A stretch of DNA of 64,000 nucleotides from Clostridiaceae bacterium (GTDB lineage Bacteria; Bacillota; Clostridia; Oscillospirales; Acutalibacteraceae). Both the position numbers and the translations under genes were made by a program. Below are positions 41,180 through 49,995 of this stretch, in pieces; positions within the stretch are counted from its first letter, which is position 1, and every line of letters starts with the position of its first letter. The stretch spans positions 62,001 through 126,000 of the forward strand of contig JAETSR010000002.1 in assembly GCA_021769555.1 (NCBI GenBank). Direction: 5' to 3'. Below the pieces are notes generated by a model. The model was not told the DNA's origin. It was given only the letters and a program-made list of their open reading frames with translations, and searched no databases.

Positions 41180-41371
41180 TCATCCTTTCCGAATAGTTTT
41201 GGCTGTAAGCTTCCTGTATTTTCTGTTTGTCTCAAGCTCCTGGGCAAACTCCCTGCGCCCCTGGATAATAAGGTTCAGCACAAGGGTGGGCAGGCTCAGT
41301 ATCAGCACCCGGATGAGGACCCTTCTGAGCCTTGCGGGAGCGTCTTTCGGGAGATTTTTACATATATTCAT
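41180..41371 (-). CDS. Small basic single-TM protein between nifS and nifU
   Basis: A 63-residue protein: basic N-terminus, one hydrophobic helix ([19 protein letters not shown]), then a basic polar tail. Its ATG lies inside the last codons of nifS (overlap 14 bp) and it ends 7 nt before the nifU start. That spacing suggests a real, coupled gene in the Fe-S operon. AAGGTG is upstream. I recognise no family. Confidence 0.55.
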   Translation of the reverse strand: MNICKNLPKDAPARLRRVLIRVLILSLPTLVLNLIIQGRREFAQELETNRKYRKLTAKTIRKG

Positions 41372-42566
41372 CGTAGTTCACCTTCCCCTGCCTGATGGCG
41401 TCCCAGAGGGGGGACATGTTCCTGAGCCTCTCTATTATCCCCGGCAGGACCTCCAAAATATAATCTATATCCTCCATGGTGTTATAGTCCCCGAAGCTGA
41501 GCCTAAGGGAGCCGTGGGCCACCTCGTGGGGCAGGCCGATGGACAGGAGCACGTGGCTGGGGTCCAGCGAGCCGCTGGTGCAGGCTGAGCCGGAGGAGGC
41601 GCTGATTCCGTGCATGTCAAGAAGGAGCAGCAGGCTCTCCCCCTCCACCCCCTGGAAGCAGAAGCTCACGTTTCCGGGGAGCCTGTGCTCCCGGCTGCCG
41701 TTGAGCCTTGAGCGCTCAATTTTTGAGAGGCCCTCTATGAGCTTATCCCGCATGGGGGTCAGCCGGGCAACGCGCTCATCGATAGTCTCCGTGGCGCGCT
41801 TTATCGCCGTGGCCAGGCCCACAATCTGGGCCACGTTCTCTGTGCCGGCGCGCCTGCCCCGCTCCTGGGCGCCGCCGTCCATGAAGTTCTCTATGGGCAC
41901 GCCCGCCCGGATATACAGGGCGCCCACGCCCTTTGGAGCGTGTATCTTGTGGCCGCTCAGGGAGAGCATATCTATATTCTGGGCCTTCACGTCGATATGC
42001 ACGTTTCCAACGGCCTGGACGGCGTCGGTGTGGAAGAGCACCCCGCGCTCTCTGCATATCCTGCCCAGCTCCTCAACGGGCTGGATTGTGCCTATCTCGT
42101 TGTTGGCGTACATTATTGTGACAAGGGCCGTATTGTCAGTGATGGCCTGCGAGAGCTCCTCCGGGCGCACAAGGCCGTCCTCATGCACCGGGAGATAGGT
42201 GACTGTGAAGCCCTCCTTCTCAAGGGCCCCGCAGGTGTGCAGCACCGCGTGGTGCTCGAAGGCCGAGGTTATGATATGGGTCTTCCCGTGCTTTCTGCGC
42301 TGGGCCCGGGCCGCGCCCTTAATTGCCCAGTTGTCGCTCTCGCTGCCGCAGGAGGTGAAGTATATCTCATTGGGTTTTGCCCCAAGGCAGGCCGCCGTGT
42401 CCGCTCTCGCCCGCTCCAGGGGGGCCTTTGCCTCCTGGCCCAGCTCATAGAGGCTGGAGGGGTTGCCGTATGCCTCCCGGTAGAAGGGGAGCATGGCCTC
42501 CAGGACCTCCTCCGAGACGGCTGTTGTGGCGGCGTTGTCCGCGTAGACTTTTCTCTTTTGGTCCAT
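41358..42566 (-). CDS. nifS: Cysteine desulfurase (NifS/IscS)
   Basis: A PLP enzyme that takes sulfur from cysteine for Fe-S clusters. The 402-residue protein has YADNAATT at the start and the PLP-lysine at Lys207 in [13 protein letters not shown]. The active-site Cys329 is in [10 protein letters not shown]. It is a group I enzyme. The C-terminal tail extends slightly to DEYM. It heads the nifS-small protein-nifU operon from a promoter at 42651-42622. Confidence 0.96.
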   Translation of the reverse strand: MDQKRKVYADNAATTAVSEEVLEAMLPFYREAYGNPSSLYELGQEAKAPLERARADTAACLGAKPNEIYFTSCGSESDNWAIKGAARAQRRKHGKTHIITSAFEHHAVLHTCGALEKEGFTVTYLPVHEDGLVRPEELSQAITDNTALVTIMYANNEIGTIQPVEELGRICRERGVLFHTDAVQAVGNVHIDVKAQNIDMLSLSGHKIHAPKGVGALYIRAGVPIENFMDGGAQERGRRAGTENVAQIVGLATAIKRATETIDERVARLTPMRDKLIEGLSKIERSRLNGSREHRLPGNVSFCFQGVEGESLLLLLDMHGISASSGSACTSGSLDPSHVLLSIGLPHEVAHGSLRLSFGDYNTMEDIDYILEVLPGIIERLRNMSPLWDAIRQGKVNYDEYM

Positions 42567-42621
42567 AATATTTTACATCCTTTCGATGGTCTCATTTAGG
42601 GGAGTCTGCCCTTACAGGATA

Positions 42622-42651
42622 AATATATACCTTTTTAGTATACTTTGTCAA
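42622..42651 (-). promoter_or_regulatory. Promoter of nifS operon
   Basis: Minus-strand TTGACA (42651-42646), an 18-bp spacer and TATATT (42627-42622). The perfect palindrome AGTATACT (42637-42644) lies in the spacer and could be a regulator site. Confidence 0.72.
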
Positions 42652-42721
42652 GCCCCCCGGTGGAATTTTCTTTTGCAAAGGCATAAACAGGGGGCTCAGA
42701 GCCCAGAATATGGTAACGGGG

Positions 42722-42763
42722 CTGCCGCCGGGCTTGACAGGGGGCGGCAGTTTATAGTACAAT
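42722..42763 (+). promoter_or_regulatory. Promoter of rnj with inverted repeat around the -35
   Basis: TTGACA (42734-42739), an 18-bp spacer and TACAAT (42758-42763). CTGCCGCC (42722-42729) and GGCGGCAG (42743-42750) are perfect 8-bp arms on either side of the -35. Confidence 0.6.
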
Positions 42764-42787
42764 AAGCAATATATATCTTCGGGCGAT

Positions 42788-42882
42788 ACGGCGAAGGCCG
42801 TTTTTTTATAAGTGCGTGCTATATTACATCAAATTATCCGGCCCCCGGCTGCTCCGGGAGGCCGGCCGGGCGCGGCCCGGCC
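42788..42882 (+). promoter_or_regulatory. Structured leader of rnj
   Basis: ACGGC (42788-42792) pairs with GCCGT (42797-42801) around GAAG and is followed by seven T, a small terminator-like hairpin about 25 nt after the start site. A strong hairpin, GGCCGGG/CCCGGCC (42864-42870 and 42876-42882), lies 8 nt before the Shine-Dalgarno. Together with the promoters this accounts for the 42567-42902 gap. No gene is seen there. Confidence 0.5.
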
Positions 42883-42902
42883 ATAATTAAGGAGGAAACT
42901 AA

Positions 42903-44924
42903 GTGGCAGAAGTTGAAAAAAAGAATAACAGGCCCCGCCGGGCCCAGAACAGCGGGAAGGAGGCCCCAAGGATAGGCAAGATATCCGGCCCGCGCCAGGG
43001 CAGGGCCGGCGACGGCGGCCCCGCTAACAGCGGCGCGCCTAAGAGCGCGGCCCAGAGCGGCAAGCAGCGCCGCTCCCCGGGACGGCAGCAGGGAGGCAGA
43101 CCGCAGGGCCAGAGCAAGCCGCAAAGGCAGCAGGGCCAGAACCAGGCGACGGCGGCCCAGAGCCTCGGCACAGCCCCCATGACGGCCGCCGCCCAGAGGG
43201 CCCAGCAGAAGCTGCTGCAGGCCGCCCAGCCCAAGCGGGGCCGGGGCAGGCCAAGAAGGTCCCAGAAGCCGCCGGTGAAGGTGTATTTCCTTGGGGGCCT
43301 CAATGAGATTGGCAAGAACTTCACCCTGTATGAGTGCCAGGGGGACATGATAATCGTGGACTGCGGCCTTGCGTTCCCGGATGAGGAAATGCTGGGGGTG
43401 GACCTGGTGATACCGGACTTCACCTTTGTGGAGAAGAACCGCTCGAGGATAAAGGGCGTTGTGATAACCCACGGGCATGAGGACCATATCGGCGCGGTGC
43501 CCTACCTTTTGAAAAAGCTGAACGTGCCGGTGTACGGCACGGCCCTGACGGTGGGGCTCATAGAGAGCAAGCTCAGGGAGCATAACCTCACGGGCTCGGC
43601 GAAGCTGATGGTGACCCCTCCGGGGAGCCATATAAAGCTGGGGTGCTTTGAGGTGGAGTTTATACATGTGAACCACTCCATCGCGGACTCCGTGGCCCTT
43701 GCCCTGCACACCCCGGCGGGGGTGCTGGTGCATACCGGCGACTTCAAGATAGACTTCACCCCCGAGGAGGGGGAAATGATAGACCTTGCCAGGTTCGCGG
43801 AGCTTGGCAAGGAGGGGGTCCTGGCCCTCTTAATGGACTCCACCAACGCCGAGCGCCCGGGCTATACCCAGACCGAGCAGACGGTGAACAACTCCCTTGA
43901 CTCCCTGTTTATGCGGGCCGAGGGCAAGCGGATAATCGTCGCGACCTTCGCCTCGTCTATAAGCCGGGTGCAGATGATAATAAACTGCGCGGTGAAGTAC
44001 GGGCGGAAGGTGGCCCTCTCCGGGCGGAGCATGGTGAACGTGATGGGCATTGCCAGCGAGCTGGGGTATCTGGACATCCCGGACGGGGTGCTGGTGGACC
44101 TGAACCTTATAAACAGGTATGAGCCCGGCCAGCTGGTGCTCATCACCACCGGCAGCCAGGGGGAGCCCATGTCGGCGCTGACCAGGATGGCATTTTCAGA
44201 CCACCGCCAGGTGGCCATAGGCCCCGGGGACTTTATAATACTCTCGGCCCGGCCCATACCCGGCAATGAGAAGACGGTGGGGGCCGTGGTAGACGAGCTT
44301 TTGAAGCAGGGCTGCACGGTGATATACGAGTCCATGTACGAGGTGCACGTATCCGGCCACGCCTGCCAGGAGGAGCTCAAGCTGATACAGAGCCTTGTGA
44401 AGCCCAGGTTCTTTATCCCGGTGCACGGGGAGCAGAAGCATTTGCAGAAGAACGCCGGGCTGGCCATGGCCATGGGCATGGACCGGAAGGATATATTCAT
44501 AGGGGACATTGGCAATGTGCTTGAGCTGCACGAGGACAGGATGAAGCAGCTGGCGGATGTGCCCGCCGGGAGCGTTATGGTGGACGGCCTGGGCGTCGGG
44601 GACGTTGGCAGCGTGGTCCTCCGGGACCGCAAGCACCTTGCCGAGGACGGGCTGATTGTGGCGGTATGCTCCATTGAGGCTGAGAGCGGCCACGTGGCCG
44701 CGGGCCCGGACATCGTCTCGAGGGGCTTTGTGTATGTCCGCGAAAACGAGGCCCTGATGGAGGAGGCCCGCAAGGTGGTCTACCGGACCCTTGAGGAGTG
44801 CGCCAGCAACCGTGTGCGGGACTGGAGCGACATGAAGCAGTGCGTCAAGGACGAACTCTCTAAATTCCTGTACCGCAAGACCCAGAGGAACCCCATGATA
44901 CTGCCAATAATCATGGAAGTATAA
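42903..44924 (+). CDS. rnj: Ribonuclease J
   Basis: RNase J is a metallo-beta-lactamase/beta-CASP ribonuclease with 5'-3' exo and endo activity, central to Gram-positive mRNA decay. The core motif HGHEDHIG is at 190-197, and KVYFLGGLNEIGKNF starts the catalytic domain at about 125. The protein is 673 residues, about 120 more than Bacillus RNase J1. The surplus is an N-terminal low-complexity arm (residues 1-124) rich in R, Q, G, A and P, resembling a disordered RNA-binding tail. The start is GTG with AAGGAGG upstream. A repeat copy follows the stop. Confidence 0.95.
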   Translation: MAEVEKKNNRPRRAQNSGKEAPRIGKISGPRQGRAGDGGPANSGAPKSAAQSGKQRRSPGRQQGGRPQGQSKPQRQQGQNQATAAQSLGTAPMTAAAQRAQQKLLQAAQPKRGRGRPRRSQKPPVKVYFLGGLNEIGKNFTLYECQGDMIIVDCGLAFPDEEMLGVDLVIPDFTFVEKNRSRIKGVVITHGHEDHIGAVPYLLKKLNVPVYGTALTVGLIESKLREHNLTGSAKLMVTPPGSHIKLGCFEVEFIHVNHSIADSVALALHTPAGVLVHTGDFKIDFTPEEGEMIDLARFAELGKEGVLALLMDSTNAERPGYTQTEQTVNNSLDSLFMRAEGKRIIVATFASSISRVQMIINCAVKYGRKVALSGRSMVNVMGIASELGYLDIPDGVLVDLNLINRYEPGQLVLITTGSQGEPMSALTRMAFSDHRQVAIGPGDFIILSARPIPGNEKTVGAVVDELLKQGCTVIYESMYEVHVSGHACQEELKLIQSLVKPRFFIPVHGEQKHLQKNAGLAMAMGMDRKDIFIGDIGNVLELHEDRMKQLADVPAGSVMVDGLGVGDVGSVVLRDRKHLAEDGLIVAVCSIEAESGHVAAGPDIVSRGFVYVRENEALMEEARKVVYRTLEECASNRVRDWSDMKQCVKDELSKFLYRKTQRNPMILPIIMEV

Positions 44925-44936
44925 AGAAGATAAACG

Positions 44937-44990
44937 TAAAAGTTTCGTCCACCTTTTCAAAGGTGGCGGGGTGTGGGGCAGCGCCCCAAG
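44937..44990 (+). repeat. Dispersed double-hairpin repeat, copy 6 (after rnj)
   Basis: AAAAGTTTCGTC, then CCACCTTTTCAAAGGTGG, CGGGGTGT and GGGGCAGCGCCCC. It starts 13 nt after the rnj stop. The copy contains an in-frame ATG for the next gene that is not the likely start. Confidence 0.82.
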
Positions 44991-45005
44991 AAGGAGCTGA
45001 GTAAG

Positions 45006-46979
45006 GTGCGCAGAAAAAAAGTGTGGGTCACATCCCCGCTGATGTACCTGATGGCCGCGGCCATGCTTGCAATGGCCGTGGCAAGCTATCCCTATAACCG
45101 AATAGTATTCATGATAGAAATGACCGCCGCGGGCCTGTGCGCTCTGGCAGTGACGGTCTCGGGCATACTGTACCGCACAAACGCCGTGACCACATTGAGG
45201 GCCGCGGCAAAGGTCCTAACGGCCGAAGACCAGGATGTCCTGGAAAAATTCGCCCTGCCCGTAGCCGTAGCCGCCCCGGCGGGGGATGTGGTCTGGGTAA
45301 ACGAGGCCTTCGCAAATTCCCTTGGCAAGGGAAAGCCCAGCCTTGGTGAAAACGTCTCAAGGTATATCTACCCCAAGACCTTCCGGCAGGTGATGGAGGC
45401 CTCGGGCACGGCCGTGGCCTACGGCGGCAGGGAGTACACTGTGTACGGCGCCAAGGCCCGGCACGGCTATATACTGTACTTCGTGGACGACACCTATTTC
45501 AAGACCATAAACAAGGAGTACCGGGACAAGCGCCCGGTGGTCTGCATAGCCTCCTTTGACAACAGGGAGGAGATGGCGAGGGACGACGCCGGGGGCGAGG
45601 AGTCGAGAATCACCGCGGAGGTGGAGGGGGTGCTCAGGCGCTGGGCCATGAAGGAGATGGCCGGGTTCATGCGCCGGGTGTCCAGCGGCAGATACCTTAT
45701 CATCACCGACGACGCCCATATCGAGGAGGCAAAGCAGAAGCGCTTCCCGGTGCTGGACAGCGTTCGGGAGGTAAAGAACAGCCGCAACACCATGAGCGCC
45801 ACTGTGTCAATAGGCGTGGGCCGGGGGGCCGGGGGCGTAGCCGAGAGCGAGCGCTGGGCCAGGCAGGCCATAGACATGGCCCTGGGCCGGGGCGGCGACC
45901 AGGTTGCCGTTATGCAGGGGGGCGATACATACGAGTTCTTCGGGGGCCTTTCAAAGGGCGTTGAGAAGCGCGACAAGGTCCGGACCCGTGTAATCGCCGC
46001 GACCCTGAGCGACCACGTGAAGCAGAGCGACAGGGTGTTTATAATGGGCCATACCAACTCGGACCTGGACGCCGTGGGCGCGGCTGTGGGCATGTGGGCG
46101 GCAATATACAAGGGCCTTGAGAAGCCGGCCCATATCGTTATAAACCGGGGGTCCACGCTGGCCGGGTCCCTGGTGGAGATGGTGGAGCGGAGCTATCCTG
46201 AGGAGGGGGTCTTCATAAGCCCCCAGGAGGCCCTGCAGACTGTGAGCGAGCGGTCCCTGCTGATAGTCGTGGACACCCACGCGGTGAACTATGTGGAGAA
46301 CAGGGAGCTTCTGGAAAATGTGAAGCGCATAGTCGTAATAGACCACCACCGGATGATGGTGACCCATATAAAGAACGCCCTGATATTCTATCACGAGCCC
46401 TACGCCAGCTCCGCGTCGGAGATGGTGACGGAGCTGGTGCAGTATATCAAGTCCTCGGCCATTGACCGCGCGGACGCCCAGGCTTTATTGGCGGGGATAA
46501 TGCTGGACACCAAGAATTTCGTCCTGAAGACCGGCGTGCGTACCTTTGAGGCCTCGGCCTATCTGAGAAGGAGGGGCGCGGACACGGTTTCGGTGAAGAA
46601 GCTGTTTTCAAATACTCTGGACAGCTATAAGCGCAAGGCACAGCTGGTGTCGGGTGCTGAGATATACAAGGAGTGCGCGATAGCCACATCAAGCTGGGAG
46701 TTCGACGATTTGCGTGTGGCCTCGGCCCAGGCGGCGGATGAGCTTCTGAGCATACAGGGGGTGAAGGCCTCCTTCGTGCTGTATAAGGTGGGCGGGGACG
46801 TGAGCATTTCGGCGAGGAGCCTTGGGGACGTGAACGTGCAGCTCATCCTTGAGGAGTTCGGCGGGGGCGGGCACTTTACCATGGCCGGGGCGCAGATAAA
46901 GAACGTGTCCATGGGCGAGGCCAGACGGCGGCTGATAAGGGCGCTGGACGACAGGCTGGAGGAGACGACGGTGAGCTGA
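45006..46979 (+). CDS. gdpP: Cyclic-di-AMP phosphodiesterase GdpP
   Basis: GdpP hydrolyses c-di-AMP and so tunes osmotic and cell-wall homeostasis. Two N-terminal transmembrane helices are followed by a PAS-like domain. A degenerate GGDEF domain has SSGRYLIITDDAH where the motif would be. The DHH/DHHA1 phosphodiesterase has MGHTNSDLDAVGAAVG, VDTHAVN and VIDHHRM. The C-terminus has GGGGHFTMAGAQ. I chose the GTG at 45006, 9 nt after AAGGAG, giving 657 residues. The frame's ATG at 44973 lies inside the repeat copy. The C-terminus lies 13 nt before the next gene. Confidence 0.94.
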   Translation: MRRKKVWVTSPLMYLMAAAMLAMAVASYPYNRIVFMIEMTAAGLCALAVTVSGILYRTNAVTTLRAAAKVLTAEDQDVLEKFALPVAVAAPAGDVVWVNEAFANSLGKGKPSLGENVSRYIYPKTFRQVMEASGTAVAYGGREYTVYGAKARHGYILYFVDDTYFKTINKEYRDKRPVVCIASFDNREEMARDDAGGEESRITAEVEGVLRRWAMKEMAGFMRRVSSGRYLIITDDAHIEEAKQKRFPVLDSVREVKNSRNTMSATVSIGVGRGAGGVAESERWARQAIDMALGRGGDQVAVMQGGDTYEFFGGLSKGVEKRDKVRTRVIAATLSDHVKQSDRVFIMGHTNSDLDAVGAAVGMWAAIYKGLEKPAHIVINRGSTLAGSLVEMVERSYPEEGVFISPQEALQTVSERSLLIVVDTHAVNYVENRELLENVKRIVVIDHHRMMVTHIKNALIFYHEPYASSASEMVTELVQYIKSSAIDRADAQALLAGIMLDTKNFVLKTGVRTFEASAYLRRRGADTVSVKKLFSNTLDSYKRKAQLVSGAEIYKECAIATSSWEFDDLRVASAQAADELLSIQGVKASFVLYKVGGDVSISARSLGDVNVQLILEEFGGGGHFTMAGAQIKNVSMGEARRRLIRALDDRLEETTVS

Positions 46980-46992
46980 GAGGCAATAGTTT

Positions 46993-47790
46993 ATGATACA
47001 CAACGAGTTTGACCCGGACAGGAGAGCGATAATCAACCCGGAGGAGCACTATCATCACCCGGACGGGGCCTTCCCGGAGATATGTATAGGGATATTCTCA
47101 AAGCCAATCATGGAGTGGCTACTTGAGAAATACGGCGGGACTGAGATAAGCCATTTTGGGTGCTGTATAGGCGCTGTGCCCATATATAAGGTGAGCGCCT
47201 TTGGCACGGAGGCGGCGGTATTCATGCCCTTTGTGGGCGGGCCGGGAGCGGTCTCGACCATGGAAATGAGCATACCTATGGGCGGGAGGTACTATGTGTA
47301 CTTCGGCGCGGCGGGGGTGCTTCAAAAGGGCATATCCCACGGCAGGCTGTTATTGCCCACGGCGGCTGTGAGGGACGAGGGGCTCTCATACCACTATATT
47401 CCCGCCGCGGACGAGATAGAGCTTGCCCCGGAGGACGTTGAGGCCTGCCGGGAGGCGATGGGCGGGCTCGGGGTGAGCTTTGCCGAGGGGAAGACCTGGA
47501 CTACGGACGCGTTCTTCCGGGAGACCCGGGGGAAGGCTGCCAGAAGGCGGGAGCAGGGGTGCATTTCGGTGGAGATGGAGTGCGCGAGCCTTGCGGCTGT
47601 GGCGAAGTTCCGGGGGGTGCACTTTGCGGAGTTCTTCTACGCGACCGATACCGTGGACGACGCGGGATGGGACAGCGGGGTGCTGCACGAGAAAGGGGCT
47701 GGACTTGAGGAGGTCTGTTTCCGGGTGGCGGTGGAGACCGGCAAGCGCATGAGAGCGGCGCGAAGCGAGTGCGCGGTCAAGGGGCGTTAG
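46993..47790 (+). CDS. Nucleoside phosphorylase
   Basis: A 265-residue PNP/UDP family phosphorylase that splits nucleosides with phosphate. Family signs include FGAAGVLQKGIS (phosphate/sugar loop), LLLPTAAVRDEGLSYHY and the substrate motif SVEMECASLAAVAKF. The pattern is nearest to the uridine phosphorylase-like group in Clostridia, but the base specificity cannot be fixed. It follows gdpP by 13 nt with no good Shine-Dalgarno beyond GAGAGG, so coupling is likely. Confidence 0.88.
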   Translation: MIHNEFDPDRRAIINPEEHYHHPDGAFPEICIGIFSKPIMEWLLEKYGGTEISHFGCCIGAVPIYKVSAFGTEAAVFMPFVGGPGAVSTMEMSIPMGGRYYVYFGAAGVLQKGISHGRLLLPTAAVRDEGLSYHYIPAADEIELAPEDVEACREAMGGLGVSFAEGKTWTTDAFFRETRGKAARRREQGCISVEMECASLAAVAKFRGVHFAEFFYATDTVDDAGWDSGVLHEKGAGLEEVCFRVAVETGKRMRAARSECAVKGR

Positions 47791-47835
47791 GCCCCTTGCA
47801 GGGTTTGGGACAGAGTCCCAAGGTCTGGGCTGAGC
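47773..47835 (+). repeat. Dispersed double-hairpin repeat, copy 7 (after the nucleoside phosphorylase)
   Basis: CAAGGGGC/GCCCCTTG forms the first stem and overlaps the phosphorylase stop. Then come CAGGGTTT and TTGGGACAGAGTCCCAA, and finally GGTCTGGGCTGAGCGAAGCG. This is the GC-type variant of the first stem, as in copies 4 and 9. Confidence 0.78.
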
Positions 47836-47871
47836 GAAGCGAAAGCGAGAACATGAAAGAAGGTACACAAA

Positions 47872-48120
47872 ATGCAAATCATGTCCCAAGACGGCCAAAC
47901 CATAGGCGAATACCAGCTAATAACCATAAAGAAGATACACGGCGGCAAAAACGACCCCAAATACGGCCTGTACGGCTACTGCCCCACGGGCAGCGCGGAC
48001 TGGGCGCTGTTCAAAGACCCGATGATAGGGGGCTATGAGAGCGAGGAGCGGGCGCGGCGGGAGCTGGAAGCGGTGTTCGCGGCGATGGAGCGCGGGGACA
48101 GGACATATAGACTAAAGTAA
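47872..48120 (+). CDS. Small conserved hypothetical protein, 82 aa
   Basis: A soluble protein of mixed charge (GEYQLITIKKIHGG, then KYGLYGYCPTGSADWALF). No signal peptide, membrane helix or known motif. AAGAAGG stands 8 nt before the ATG. It lies between a repeat copy and rplI. I do not recognise a family, but the coding character (GC-rich third positions, good start) is convincing. Confidence 0.65.
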   Translation: MQIMSQDGQTIGEYQLITIKKIHGGKNDPKYGLYGYCPTGSADWALFKDPMIGGYESEERARRELEAVFAAMERGDRTYRLK

Positions 48121-48162
48121 TATTTATGGTAAATAAAATTTACAGAAAGGATGACAAAAAAA

Positions 48163-48609
48163 ATGAAAGTAGTACTCTTACAGGACGTAAAGTCCATAGG
48201 CAAAAAGGGCGAATTGAAGGAGGTCTCCGATGGCTACGCCAGAAACTTCCTCCTGCCAAGAAAGCTTGCAAAGGAGGCAAACGCCCAGGCCATGAACGAG
48301 CTTAAAAACGCCGAGGCCGCCAAGGAATACAAGATAAAGACCGAGACCGAGCAGGCCAGGAAAAACGCCGAGGCCCTAAACGGCCGGGCAGTGAAGATAT
48401 CCGCGAAGGCCGGGCAGGGGGGCAAGCTCTTCGGCTCGGTGACGGCCAAGGAGATATGCGACGAGATAAAGAAGCAGTATAATGTGGACGTGGACAAGCG
48501 CAAGGTGGTGCTGGACGGCGACATCAAGTCCTACGGCACCTTCCCCTTTGATATCAAGTTCTATAACGGCGTCACCGCTTCCATGAGCGTGGTAGTCTGC
48601 GAGCAGTAA
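48163..48609 (+). CDS. rplI: 50S ribosomal protein L9
   Basis: L9 links the L1 stalk region of the large subunit and limits frameshifting. The 148-residue protein shows the start [17 protein letters not shown], then [16 protein letters not shown], the long connecting helix and a C-terminal domain with [13 protein letters not shown] chose the second in-frame ATG (48163). The first, at 48151, overlaps the AAAGGA. It is followed by dnaB, an order common in Firmicutes, but rpsF-ssb-rpsR are not upstream. Confidence 0.96.
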   Translation: MKVVLLQDVKSIGKKGELKEVSDGYARNFLLPRKLAKEANAQAMNELKNAEAAKEYKIKTETEQARKNAEALNGRAVKISAKAGQGGKLFGSVTAKEICDEIKKQYNVDVDKRKVVLDGDIKSYGTFPFDIKFYNGVTASMSVVVCEQ

Positions 48610-48612
48610 GCC

Positions 48613-49995
48613 ATGGACTTTGAACCGGAGAGCTATCTGGACACCCAGGCAAGGCCGGGGCTTAACCTGCCCTTTAACCTGGACGCGGAGCAGTCTGTGC
48701 TCGGGGCCGTGCTTATCGACGCCCAGTGCCTGGCTGTCGTGGCGGAAATACTGCCGGCTGCGGAGTACTTCTACGCCGTAAACAACCGGCTGATATACGG
48801 GGCCATGCTCGACATGTTCACCCTGGGCCAGCCGGTGGACTTTGTCACCGTCCTGGAAAAGCTCAGGGCAGAGCCGGACTTTGACCAGGAGGCCGGGCGG
48901 GTGTACATGATAAAGATGGCCCAGCTGGTGCACTCGGTGAGCAGCGTGGAGGTCTACGCCAATATCGTCCGGGAAAAATACGAGCTCCGGACCCTTATGC
49001 AGTCCCTTAGGGAGATACTGGACGAGGCGGCAGAGGCCTCGGACGCGTCGCTGCTGCTGGACTCCGCGGAGCAGAGGATATACGCCATACGCCAGGGCAA
49101 GCAGCTGCAGGGCCTTCGGTCCATCAAGGGCATGCTCCTTGAGACCTTTGACCGGCTGGACCTTCTCAATTCCCCGGACCGGGACAGGTACAAGGGCATA
49201 CCCACCGGCATAGGCCTTCTGGACAGCACCATAACCGGCCTTAACCGCTCGGACCTAATAGTACTGGCGGCCCGCCCGGGCGTTGGCAAGACCAGCTTCG
49301 GGCTGAATATAGCCAGGCACGCCTCGGTGGTCTCAAAGCGGCGGGTGGCCTTCTTCTCCCTGGAAATGTCCGGGGAGCAGCTGGCGTCACGCCTGCTGTC
49401 CACAGAGGCCTCGGTGGAGGGCACTAAGCTGAGAAGCGGGGACCTCAGCGAGGACGAGTGGACAAGGATAATTGAGGCCGGGGATATTTTGGGGAGGGCG
49501 GACCTGTACTTTGACGACTCCCCGGGCATAACCGTGCCCCAGATGAAGGCGAAGGCGCGCAGGCTGAAGAACGTGGATTTGATTATAGTTGACTATCTCC
49601 AGCTGATGTCCGGAGGGAAGAAGAACGACAACAGGGTAAACGAAATAAGCGACATTACTAGGAATCTCAAGATAATGGCCAAGGAGCTGGACGTACCCGT
49701 TATAGCCATGTCCCAGCTGAGAAGGCCCACGGACCGCACGAAGGACCATAGGCCCGGCCTCTCGGAGCTCCGAGACTCGGGCTCCATTGAGCAGGACGCG
49801 GACATCGTAATATTCCTGCACCGTGAGGCCTATAACGCCGCCAGCGAGGGCGGGCAGGTGACAGACGACATGGACACCACAGCCGCCCAGATAATCGTGG
49901 CCAAGAACAGGCACGGGGCCACTATCGACATCGACGTGCACTGGCAGGCGGAGTACATGCGCTTCACCTCCAGGGAGGTGGTGCGCCATGAGTAG
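48613..49995 (+). CDS. dnaB: Replicative DNA helicase
   Basis: This is the hexameric helicase that unwinds DNA at the replication fork. The 460-residue protein has the N-terminal DnaB domain (NLDAEQSVLGAVLID) and a RecA-like core with ARPGVGKTSFGLNIA as Walker A. LIIVDYLQLMSGG is Walker B, and SQLRRPTDRTKDHRP then LSELRDSGSIEQDAD contain the arginine-finger region. It is shifted 3 nt after rplI and overlaps tilS by 8 bp. The Shine-Dalgarno is weak, consistent with coupling. Confidence 0.97.
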   Translation: MDFEPESYLDTQARPGLNLPFNLDAEQSVLGAVLIDAQCLAVVAEILPAAEYFYAVNNRLIYGAMLDMFTLGQPVDFVTVLEKLRAEPDFDQEAGRVYMIKMAQLVHSVSSVEVYANIVREKYELRTLMQSLREILDEAAEASDASLLLDSAEQRIYAIRQGKQLQGLRSIKGMLLETFDRLDLLNSPDRDRYKGIPTGIGLLDSTITGLNRSDLIVLAARPGVGKTSFGLNIARHASVVSKRRVAFFSLEMSGEQLASRLLSTEASVEGTKLRSGDLSEDEWTRIIEAGDILGRADLYFDDSPGITVPQMKAKARRLKNVDLIIVDYLQLMSGGKKNDNRVNEISDITRNLKIMAKELDVPVIAMSQLRRPTDRTKDHRPGLSELRDSGSIEQDADIVIFLHREAYNAASEGGQVTDDMDTTAAQIIVAKNRHGATIDIDVHWQAEYMRFTSREVVRHE

